In this document: one piece after another, positions 26,002 through 32,961 of the stretch | Numbering within the stretch: position 1 is the stretch's first letter | Layout: each line of letters begins with the position of its first letter | From: Chitinophagaceae bacterium | Lineage (GTDB): Bacteria > Bacteroidota > Bacteroidia > Chitinophagales > Chitinophagaceae | Direction of reading: 5' to 3' | Assembly: GCA_947371755.1 (NCBI GenBank) | Contig: CANBQT010000007.1 | Span: 1-64,000, forward strand | Length of the DNA stretch: 64,000 bases | Notes under the pieces: model-generated | What the model was told of the DNA's origin: nothing | Seen by the model: the letters and a program-made list of their open reading frames with translations, nothing else | Databases searched by the model: none | Program-made: the position numbers and the translations under genes

Positions 26002-27101
26002 AAGGCTTCTCCCAGTTCAAAATAAAGACCATGGTTCTTACCAGGACCAATCCCATAATCAAGTCGGAGGTTTAACTTTTCAGATTTATTGATGGCATAT
26101 CTTAGTCCAGCTCCATACGTGTATTTCAAATCCTTTAAGGCAAAGTCAGAAATATTATGGCCAACATCTCCAAAGTTGCCAAATCCAACAATACCAAAAC
26201 GTTTATTGATACTATGTCTAAATTCAGATTGGAAAACTAATTGTTGCTTATCACGATATCTTCCATCATAATAACCACGCATACTACTCATTCCACCCAG
26301 TGTAGCCAAACTTCTTAAAGGCACTTCATTTCCCATATTACTAAAACTATATGCTTGAAAAGCCAATACATTATTTTTACCAATTGGGAAATATTTGCGA
26401 AGATCAATCACTAAATTAGTATATGAGAAATCCGAACCTATTGCTTTATCAAAATGGTTAAAATAGATTTGTGCGAAATTCCCTTTATTAGGAGAAAAAG
26501 CATTGGTCCGATCATCATAAGTAAGACTAAGACCCAACCCTGAGATTTTGTAAGGATTTCTGCCAACTATTTGTTGCTGATCAAATACGCCTCCATTTTT
26601 ATAATCAACTTCCATTAAATTTTGAAACTCGTACAATAATCCAACATAAATATTATTACCAAGATGCCGCATTAAATGCAAATAAATGTAATACTGCTTA
26701 AAATTATAATCCTCCTCAGCACTATCTGGTGAATGCTTTCCTAATCCCCAAAATTTATCCGGAAAAGAACTATAAGATATCTGTTCATTTAAAATGTATT
26801 GTTCATTTTTAAAATATTGTGCCCCATTAATTGCAGCAATAAATTGTTTCTTTAAGGAATACAACATGATGGCCTGCAAATTAGAAGTACGTGAAGCAGT
26901 ATCATTTTTAGAAAAACGAAAAGTTGACGAACCTGCAACACCAAATGACCAGCTTGTTTCTATTGAACGTGTCAATACAGGGAATAACAATATCTGATGC
27001 GATTTAATACTATCCTTCTGAGCCGATACAGTATCAGAAAATATAGATTGAGCAATCAATAAAATGATAATAACAATAAAACGGGAGTTCTTTCGAATCA
27101 T
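25998..27101 (-). CDS. outer-membrane beta-barrel protein (surface antigen D15/BamA-like)
   Basis: About 367 residues with a signal peptide (helix IVIIILLIAQSIF, ending SAQ). The rest is a beta-barrel with alternating aromatic strands and Gly-rich turns. LGLSLTYDDRTNAFSPNKG and the segment LATLGGMSSMRGYYDGRYRD match the bacterial surface antigen (BamA/TamA C-terminal) family, the latter being the conserved RGY region. No POTRA domains are present, so it is the short barrel-only form. The C-terminus ends in Phe (LGEAF), as expected for BAM substrates. The ATG at 27101 is chosen over an upstream TTG. Confidence 0.78.
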   Translation of the reverse strand: MIRKNSRFIVIIILLIAQSIFSDTVSAQKDSIKSHQILLFPVLTRSIETSWSFGVAGSSTFRFSKNDTASRTSNLQAIMLYSLKKQFIAAINGAQYFKNEQYILNEQISYSSFPDKFWGLGKHSPDSAEEDYNFKQYYIYLHLMRHLGNNIYVGLLYEFQNLMEVDYKNGGVFDQQQIVGRNPYKISGLGLSLTYDDRTNAFSPNKGNFAQIYFNHFDKAIGSDFSYTNLVIDLRKYFPIGKNNVLAFQAYSFSNMGNEVPLRSLATLGGMSSMRGYYDGRYRDKQQLVFQSEFRHSINKRFGIVGFGNFGDVGHNISDFALKDLKYTYGAGLRYAINKSEKLNLRLDYGIGPGKNHGLYFELGEAF

Positions 27102-27161
27102 ATAGTAGTGCAAAATACTGCCCTTATCTGATTATTGAACAAAACTCTTGACAAAATTGCG

Positions 27162-27169
27162 TATTTTTG
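27162..27169 (+). promoter_or_regulatory. possible -7 element of the PhyH gene
   Basis: TATTTTTG at 27162-27169 fits TAnnTTTG. It lies about 79 bp upstream of the PhyH start. The upstream -33 match is poor (TTG at 27135-27137 is 24 bp away), so the call rests on one box. Confidence 0.35.
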
Positions 27170-27247
27170 CCGCCCTGCAATAACAATTACAGGTAACATT
27201 TGAAAACCCCATAGTAACAAATAGTTTACTTTTAATTAATATCACAC

Positions 27248-28060
27248 ATGAATAAATGGGAAAGTAATTTTCAATTGGGAGAAACACTTACCCAGGATCA
27301 GTTGGATTTCTTTGATAAACACGGAGTAATTGTCTTTAGAAATTTCCTCACGCCTGAAAAAATTTCCACATATCTACAAGAGATAAAGCGATTAGAAAAT
27401 ACCTGGATAGAAGAAAAGCGTGAAAAGATCAATGGTATTCCCCTCAAGTTCGGTAAGGATGAAAACGGAAATACGACTATTCAAAGATTATGTTTCACTT
27501 CCCTATATAGTGATTCCTTGCATGCCATTTTAAGCGACCCTCGCCTATCTGAACTCTCTGGTTTTTTAGGACCGTATGAAGGAAGAATTGCAGAAAACGA
27601 AAAAGATGGCTTAGTAGTTAATAACTATCTCAATACCCCGAATAGCAGTTTTAGTCAAATGGGTTGGCATACTGATAGTCCGAGAGATCTTTTTCTTGGA
27701 CAAAAAATAATGCCCATGTTAAATGTTGGCATCCACTTAGATGAATGTTTATTTGAAAACGGTGGTTTGAGAATTTTGCCAGGAACACATAAGCAGGGTG
27801 TATTAAAATTATTGTTTGGGAAAAAATATTTTATCGACAATAATGACGATAAAGATGAAGTAGGTTTTGATATTCATCCTGGTGATCTTACAGTTCATGA
27901 TGGCCGACTCTGGCATCGGGTAAAACAATCTCCTAAATTCGGGGAAGAAAGCAGAAGAAGAGTGATGTATGTTCCAATTGTAACAGGAAAGTATAAGCCA
28001 AAAGATGATAAGAGTAAAACTCCGTTTTATCATTTATTTACTTCGAAGGTTCATAAATAA
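27248..28060 (+). CDS. phytanoyl-CoA dioxygenase (PhyH) family protein
   Basis: 2-oxoglutarate/Fe(II)-dependent dioxygenase of 270 residues. The HxD iron motif is in MGWHTDSPRD (about 140), the distal His in VHDGRLWHRVKQSP (about 222), and an Arg in RRRVMYV binds 2-oxoglutarate. An early HGVIVFRNFL segment is typical. Cytosolic. The substrate is unknown; PhyH proteins hydroxylate fatty acyl-CoAs, lipids or secondary metabolites. The SDR gene starts 19 bp downstream, so an oxidation-reduction pair on one substrate is plausible. Confidence 0.85.
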   Translation: MNKWESNFQLGETLTQDQLDFFDKHGVIVFRNFLTPEKISTYLQEIKRLENTWIEEKREKINGIPLKFGKDENGNTTIQRLCFTSLYSDSLHAILSDPRLSELSGFLGPYEGRIAENEKDGLVVNNYLNTPNSSFSQMGWHTDSPRDLFLGQKIMPMLNVGIHLDECLFENGGLRILPGTHKQGVLKLLFGKKYFIDNNDDKDEVGFDIHPGDLTVHDGRLWHRVKQSPKFGEESRRRVMYVPIVTGKYKPKDDKSKTPFYHLFTSKVHK

Positions 28061-28079
28061 CTGAACTAATACCCCCTTT

Positions 28080-28859
28080 ATGAAATACGCTTTAATTACA
28101 GGTGCAAGTAAAGGCATCGGAAAGTCGATGGCTGAAATTTTAGCCTCTAAAAAAAGAAATCTCTTATTAGTTGCCAGATCTAGTGATCTATTGCAGAGCC
28201 TTGCTCAAAATTTAAAGCAACAATATCAAATTGAAACAGATTGGTTAGCGGTTGATTTTACCCAAGCAGGTGCTGGTGAGAAAATTTTTCAATGGTGCAT
28301 AGAAAAAAATTATTCCATCGATATTCTAATTAATAATGCTGGTTATGGTTTAAGTGGCGATTTTGAAAAGTATTCCGCAAAGGAGCATACGGATATGATG
28401 CAGGTGAATATGAATATGGTGGTTGAATTAAGTTCTTTGTTTCTACCTGAATTAAAAAAAGCCACTTCGGCACATATCCTGAACATAGCTAGTTCTGCTG
28501 CCTATCAGGCAGTGCCTGGTCTAAATGTGTATGCTGCAAGCAAAGCATTTGTATTAAGCTTTGGAAGGGGCTTACAATACGAATTAAGGCGTTCGAATGT
28601 ACGAGTTACTACAATTTGTCCAGGAGGTACTGATACAGACTTTGCAAATAGAGCTAATTTGATAGATAAGGCACGTAAAGCAGGAGAAAAATTGAATATG
28701 ACATCTGAAGCAGTTGCAAAGCAAGCGATAGATGCCATGTTTGCGGGGAAAACAGAAAAGATAACAGGCATTGTTAACCAAATTGGTGCAGCTTTCGTAT
28801 GGTTATTACCCAAAAAGCTCGTTGAAAAGACTGCTGCAGGTTTATACAGTCAGGATTAA
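28080..28859 (+). CDS. short-chain dehydrogenase/reductase
   Basis: Classical SDR of 259 residues with the Rossmann motif TGASKGIGK, the NNAGYGLSG motif, catalytic Ser in IASSAAYQA, and YAASKAF (YxxxK, about 151-155). An ICPGGTDTDF segment follows. It is most like the DltE/YqjQ-type acyl or keto reductases. It probably forms an operon with the PhyH dioxygenase. The substrate is undetermined. Confidence 0.88.
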   Translation: MKYALITGASKGIGKSMAEILASKKRNLLLVARSSDLLQSLAQNLKQQYQIETDWLAVDFTQAGAGEKIFQWCIEKNYSIDILINNAGYGLSGDFEKYSAKEHTDMMQVNMNMVVELSSLFLPELKKATSAHILNIASSAAYQAVPGLNVYAASKAFVLSFGRGLQYELRRSNVRVTTICPGGTDTDFANRANLIDKARKAGEKLNMTSEAVAKQAIDAMFAGKTEKITGIVNQIGAAFVWLLPKKLVEKTAAGLYSQD

Positions 28860-28880
28860 TCTACCAAAATTGATTTTGGT

Positions 28881-28911
28881 TTTGGAATTTCTGAAATTGC
28901 TCTTATATTTG
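28881..28911 (+). promoter_or_regulatory. promoter of tRNA-Arg
   Basis: TTTG at 28881-28884, 19 bp, then TATATTTG at 28904-28911: an exact fit to the Bacteroidota TTTG-N19-TAnnTTTG promoter. The mature tRNA begins 18 bp downstream, as expected. Confidence 0.8.
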
Positions 28912-28928
28912 CAGCCCATTAGGCGAAT

Positions 28929-29005
28929 GGCTGCGTAGCTCAACTGAATAGAGTACCTCACTACGGATGAGGGGGTTTTAGGTTTGAATCCTAACGCGGT
29001 CACCA
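28929..29005 (+). tRNA. tRNA-Arg (anticodon ACG)
   Basis: Folded by hand into a full cloverleaf of 77 nt including an encoded CCA. Acceptor GGCTGCG pairs with CGCGGTC (two G-U pairs). The D stem is GCTC/GAGT. The anticodon stem CCTCA/TGAGG surrounds loop CTACGGA with anticodon ACG, read as Arg (CGU, and other CGN codons once A34 becomes inosine). The T stem is TTAGG/CCTAA with loop TTTGAAT. A promoter lies just upstream and a terminator hairpin just downstream. Confidence 0.95.
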
Positions 29006-29011
29006 CATAAT

Positions 29012-29050
29012 AGCCACTTATAACAAATTAGTTATGAGTGGCTTTTTTTT
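29012..29050 (+). terminator. terminator after tRNA-Arg
   Basis: Stem AGCCACTTATAAC (29012-29024) / GTTATGAGTGGCT (29031-29043) with one G-U pair, loop AAATTA, and an eight-T tail to 29050. Confidence 0.88.
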
Positions 29051-29228
29051 GTGTTCAAATATTAATCAAAGAAATTTTATTGTCTTACGATTTTCGTTCA
29101 CATATTATTGTTTAATCTCATTAACAGTTATTTGTGATTTTATTGAACGCTTTTTCAAAATCAAAAGCAACTCCTTTTCAAAGCATAGCGTATCAGGTTA
29201 CAAAATCTCATCATTCAAAAAAAACAAC

Positions 29229-29513
29229 ATGAAAAAAATCTTTTTAGGAGTTGCATTATTCGTAACATTTGGTAGTATCAATGCTACAACTTTAACTACA
29301 GCATCAAACGTTCTTCACATTTCAAAGGGCAACCCAAGAAGAGCAGCTCACAGTCCAGCGAGTATTGCCACTTTTAATGCAATGTTCCCAGGAGCAACTA
29401 ATGTTAAATGGCAAATCAAAGGAGAACTGGGCTACGGAGTAACATTTGTATATAACGGTGTTAAAATGACAGCAGTATTTAGCTTTTTCACTGGAGCTTA
29501 TATTGGTGCATAA
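29229..29513 (+). CDS. small secreted protein, copy 1 of a tandem pair
   Basis: A 94-residue exported protein. The reading frame is open back to 29034, but the upstream part overlaps the tRNA terminator, and MKKIFLGVALFVTFG beginning at 29229 is a clear signal peptide (cleavage near INA-TT). The mature part is about 75 residues with the motif FNAMFPGATNVKWQ, then two beta-strand-like stretches ending VYNGVKMTAVFSF. The pattern (F..xFP.A..V.W ... NG....A) recalls small PepSY-like periplasmic proteins of Bacteroidota, which I hold only weakly. It is about half identical to the next gene, with a shared leader. No function is assigned. Confidence 0.75.
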   Translation: MKKIFLGVALFVTFGSINATTLTTASNVLHISKGNPRRAAHSPASIATFNAMFPGATNVKWQIKGELGYGVTFVYNGVKMTAVFSFFTGAYIGA

Positions 29514-29704
29514 ATAATAAAAGTATTATTCAAATAGTACCATTCCCCTACACATAATTTGTTGGGTATATAAATTAGATCACAAACTTTTAATGTCTAT
29601 TTTATTTTTTTGACTTTTTGAATTTATTAAAATTATTAAAAGCAACTAGTTTTAAAAGAAAGGCGTATAAAGGTTATATAAATAATATTTTCAAAAAAAC
29701 AAAC

Positions 29705-29983
29705 ATGAAGAAAATCATTTTGGGAGCCGCATTACTTGTTACTATTGGTAATACTTATGCAAATACTTACACAACTTCTAGTGCATTACACATTTCTAAA
29801 AAAGGACCATTGAGACCTTCACATAATGATGCTAGTGTTGCAGCATTCAATGCAATGTACCCTGGTGCAGTTTTAATTAAATGGCAGGCTAAGGGTGAAG
29901 GTGTTTATTGGGTTAGCTTTATATATAACGGAGTTAAAATGTCTGCAAAATACAACTACTTAGGTGTGTATCTTGGAGCATAA
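29705..29983 (+). CDS. small secreted protein, copy 2 of a tandem pair
   Basis: A 92-residue paralogue of the preceding gene with signal peptide MKKIILGAALLVTIG. The conserved landmarks are LHISK near residue 29, AFNAMYPGAVLIKWQ and IYNGVKMSAKYNY, followed by a Gly-Ala end. The same short 5' leader blocks (AAAAGCAACT, GCGTAT...GGTTA) precede both copies at nearly the same distance from the ATG, so the duplication included regulatory DNA. The start at 29705 is preferred over 29618 because of the signal peptide. Periplasmic or surface location; function unknown. Confidence 0.75.
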   Translation: MKKIILGAALLVTIGNTYANTYTTSSALHISKKGPLRPSHNDASVAAFNAMYPGAVLIKWQAKGEGVYWVSFIYNGVKMSAKYNYLGVYLGA

Positions 29984-30050
29984 TTGTATTCTTCAATAAG
30001 AAGTTTACAAAATCATTATACGGTTTAATCCCCTACTCGGTTTTATTATA

Positions 30051-30089
30051 AAAAAGCACTTAGCAAGTTAAATTGACTAAGTGCTTTTT
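30051..30089 (+). terminator. terminator after the tandem small genes
   Basis: Perfect 13-bp stem AAAAAGCACTTAG (30051-30063) / CTAAGTGCTTTTT (30077-30089) with a 13-nt loop. It lies 67 bp after the second small gene. Confidence 0.82.
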
Positions 30090-30211
30090 CATTTCCAACA
30101 TATAATTCTAAGGCTTTCTAAAACAATTCCCTCAATTCTTGCAATATTTTTTAATTTTTTCATCATTTTTATTTGATAACCTATATTTTAGTTTCAAATA
30201 AAATCAAAAAA

Positions 30212-31009
30212 ATGAAAAATTGGCAATTAGCATGTTTGATGCTTTTAGTTTCCTGTACGCAAACAAAAACACCATTGAGCACAATAGATCAGTTAAAATG
30301 GGTTGATCTTACATATAGTTTTGACAGCACCACTCTTTACTGGCCCAACAATGTAAAACCATTTGAACACAATAAAGAATCAGAAGGTATTACAGCCTTA
30401 GGTTATTTTTATTCTTCATACTCTTTTTTCACGCCAGAACATGGAGGAACCCATTTAGACGCACCAATCCACTTTTCCGCGAATAAATATACGGTTGATC
30501 AATTACCAATTGAAAGTTTAAAAGGCAACGCAGTAGTTATTGATGTTTCAGAAAAAGCATTAGCAAATAGGGATTATCAGGTACAGATCGAAGACATATT
30601 AAATTGGGAAAAAACAAATGGAACTATAGCAGAACAATCGATCATTTTATTTAGAACAGGATATGGCAAATTCTATCCAAATCGAAAAGAATATTTCGGA
30701 ACAGAAAAAACTGGTCCCATTGCAATTCCAGAACTTCATTTTCCCGGGGTTCATCCTGCAACGACTGAATGGTTATTGAAAAATAGAAATATCAAAGCCC
30801 TTGGACTCGATACACCAAGTATGGATTTTGGTCAATCCAAAGATTTTAAAACACATCAAATTCTTTTAGGGGCGAATAAAGTAGGTTTTGAAAATGTGGC
30901 TAATTTAGATCAATTGCCTGCAAAAAATATTTATGTCATTGCCTTACCTATGAAAATCGGCAAAGGCAGTGGTGCTCCCCTGCATATCATTGCAGGAATA
31001 GCCAATTAA
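30212..31009 (+). CDS. lipoprotein of the cyclase / kynurenine formamidase-like family
   Basis: About 265 residues. Starting at the ATG at 30212 gives a lipoprotein signal with lipobox LVSC (Cys about residue 15); the upstream in-frame start at 30173 would bury it. The metal-binding motif HGGTHLDAPIHF (HxGTHxDxPxHF) is diagnostic of the cyclase family (Pfam Cyclase), whose members are metal-dependent hydrolases such as arylformamidase. Further conserved residues lie in FRTGYGKF and LGLDTPSMDFG. It is likely tethered in the periplasm or outer membrane, which is unusual for formamidases. The substrate is unknown. Confidence 0.85.
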   Translation: MKNWQLACLMLLVSCTQTKTPLSTIDQLKWVDLTYSFDSTTLYWPNNVKPFEHNKESEGITALGYFYSSYSFFTPEHGGTHLDAPIHFSANKYTVDQLPIESLKGNAVVIDVSEKALANRDYQVQIEDILNWEKTNGTIAEQSIILFRTGYGKFYPNRKEYFGTEKTGPIAIPELHFPGVHPATTEWLLKNRNIKALGLDTPSMDFGQSKDFKTHQILLGANKVGFENVANLDQLPAKNIYVIALPMKIGKGSGAPLHIIAGIAN

Positions 31010-31082
31010 TAACCCTCAAGATGAACTAAAATTCCTGAAAAACAGGTTACACGAATAGGATTTCATAGTAAGCTCATTGCAG

Positions 31083-31117
31083 AAATAGTATCTAAATAGT
31101 AGATACTATTTTTTTTT
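31083..31117 (+). terminator. terminator after the cyclase-family gene
   Basis: Stem AAATAGTATCTA (31083-31094) / TAGATACTATTT (31100-31111) with loop AATAG and a T run to 31117. It may also weakly serve the convergent HD-YitT gene. Confidence 0.85.
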
Positions 31118-31139
31118 AAAAATAATTGAGGGAAGGGAT

Positions 31140-32591
31140 CTAATGCAAATGCCTCTTTCTTATTATTCCCCCTGATGTTTCTTTGATAGTACTTGCAAAA
31201 ACAAATGCATTAGGATCTATTTCAGTAACCATGTTTTTCAGCTTTCTTAATTCAAGCCTAGAAATAACAGTGAAAATAATATCGCAATCATCATGAACAT
31301 CGAATTTTCCAGGCAAATACCCTCTCTCCCCTTTGTAAATGGTAATACCTCTTTTTAAATCGTTTACCAAGCTGAATTTAATTAGTTCACTTTTACCAGA
31401 AATAATAGTAACACCTGTAAATGCATTCATTCCTTCTATCACATAATCAATTGTTTGAGATGCTGTGAAATAGGTTAACATGGAATACAAGGCGGTTTGA
31501 ATTCCAAATTGTGTAGCTGCTAAAGAGAATATAATTATATTGATTCCTAATATAATTTCACTGATCGTAAAACTTGAACGTCTAAGCGTATACAACGCCA
31601 GTACTTCAATCCCATCAACTGCACAACCAGCCCGCATCGTTAATCCAATTCCAACGCCTAGAAAAAATCCACCAAAAATTGAAATCAATAACTTGTCGTT
31701 GGTGATTACTGGAAATTCAGGATACAGCAAACAAATACCCAGCAACACAACCGTGAAAAATGTTTTAAATGCAAAACCTTTATTGATGGAGAAAAATGAG
31801 ATGGCAATAAAGGGAAGGTTTGCCAGAACAATGACATATCCCAATGGAAAATCATACACTTCATGTATCAAAAGTGATATTCCTGTAATACCACCGTCAA
31901 AGAAATGATTGGGCATGAGAAAACCCTTTAAAGCGAATGAAGTAATGATTACACCAAATAGTATAAGTAGCATGTCCGAAATATTGGATTCATGATTTTT
32001 GATGGTATGTGGACTTTCAATGCTTGACTGTAATACAATCAAATTTTTATCCTGTTTGGCTGCCAAATGATTGATGGCTGTTTTGGTAAAATATCGATGA
32101 GACATTAAAAATTGTACCTGTTGCTCCTGCCATTCATATTTATTATTTACAATTTTTTGATCTAAAAACTCCAAAAAAAGTGACTCAGCAGTAAGTGTAT
32201 AATCATCTGTTCCCAAATAATATAAATCTGCATCACATAAAATTTGAGCTAGATGAGATTGGGGCGATTGGGGCAACTTCGTGGCCATGATGATCGAACA
32301 GATGGATTCAATGTCCTCCTCAGAAAAATGAAACTGTGGAAGACTTTCACGAGCAATTCGACAGGATTCTTCTTCATGTCCTATATAAACTTCTAAAAAA
32401 CCAGCATCATGATAAGCAGCTGCTGTTAACAGGATTTCTAATTGTTTTCCAGTTACCCTTTCAGCATCTGCAAGTAACGCTGCATGCATAATTACTTTTT
32501 CTGTGTGGCTGATATCGTGATAAGAAATATTGGGAGGCAACTCTCTACTTAAAATATCTAAAATATATGATTGAGCTGCTGCAGATTGCAT
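31140..32591 (-). CDS. HD-domain and YitT-family membrane fusion protein
   Basis: A 483-residue fusion. Residues about 1-190 form an HD phosphohydrolase-like domain: His in YHDISHTEKV, the HD pair in AAAYHDAGF and a later Asp in CDADLYYLG. Residues about 210-390 contain five to six membrane helices of the YitT/DUF161 type (FALKGFLMPNHFFDGGITGISLL). The final ~90 residues, with GERGYLPGKFDVHDDCDIIF, are the cytoplasmic DUF2179 domain usual in YitT proteins. HD domains cleave nucleotides or cyclic nucleotides, so coupling a signal to transport is conceivable. The transport role of YitT is not established. Confidence 0.8.
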   Translation of the reverse strand: MQSAAAQSYILDILSRELPPNISYHDISHTEKVIMHAALLADAERVTGKQLEILLTAAAYHDAGFLEVYIGHEEESCRIARESLPQFHFSEEDIESICSIIMATKLPQSPQSHLAQILCDADLYYLGTDDYTLTAESLFLEFLDQKIVNNKYEWQEQQVQFLMSHRYFTKTAINHLAAKQDKNLIVLQSSIESPHTIKNHESNISDMLLILFGVIITSFALKGFLMPNHFFDGGITGISLLIHEVYDFPLGYVIVLANLPFIAISFFSINKGFAFKTFFTVVLLGICLLYPEFPVITNDKLLISIFGGFFLGVGIGLTMRAGCAVDGIEVLALYTLRRSSFTISEIILGINIIIFSLAATQFGIQTALYSMLTYFTASQTIDYVIEGMNAFTGVTIISGKSELIKFSLVNDLKRGITIYKGERGYLPGKFDVHDDCDIIFTVISRLELRKLKNMVTEIDPNAFVFASTIKETSGGIIRKRHLH

Positions 32592-32961
32592 AAGTATGAA
32601 AGTTATTATTAATATAAATGGGGGATCCTCAACAAATTTGTAAAATCAAACAATTTTATGAAAATAGTTTTAAATGTATAGAAAATCAAATTGCGGCCTT
32701 CTATTATCAAATATTTTCTCCAAAAAGATACTATTTATATTTAATGGCATATCATCAGACTAGCATATATAATTGTACTATTTGATCAATTTGTTAAATT
32801 CGTGAAGAAATTAATATAATATATGCTTTAAAATTCTTAATATGCAATAAGTAAACATATATAATAAATTTACTTATTGATGTTTACACCCCCCTATAAC
32901 TGGTATTTGAATCTTTAAACTAAAGATTCAGTTTAATAGAATTTATCCAAGCCAACTGCTT
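32592..32961. other. 370-bp divergent intergenic region with two inverted repeats
   Basis: Very AT-rich, with no plausible gene. It contains CAATAAGTAAA (32845-32855) / TTTACTTATTG (32869-32879), a perfect 11-bp inverted repeat with a 13-nt spacer, and TGAATCTTTA (32908-32917) / TAAAGATTCA (32921-32930), a 10-bp stem with a 3-nt loop 32 bp before the large surface-protein gene. These may be operators or a leader hairpin. No complete TTTG/TAnnTTTG promoter was found. Confidence 0.5.

Noticed and set aside
29034..29228. N-terminal extension of the first small secreted protein
   Set aside because: It overlaps the tRNA terminator and T tail, would bury the signal peptide at 29229 and has no counterpart in the second copy.
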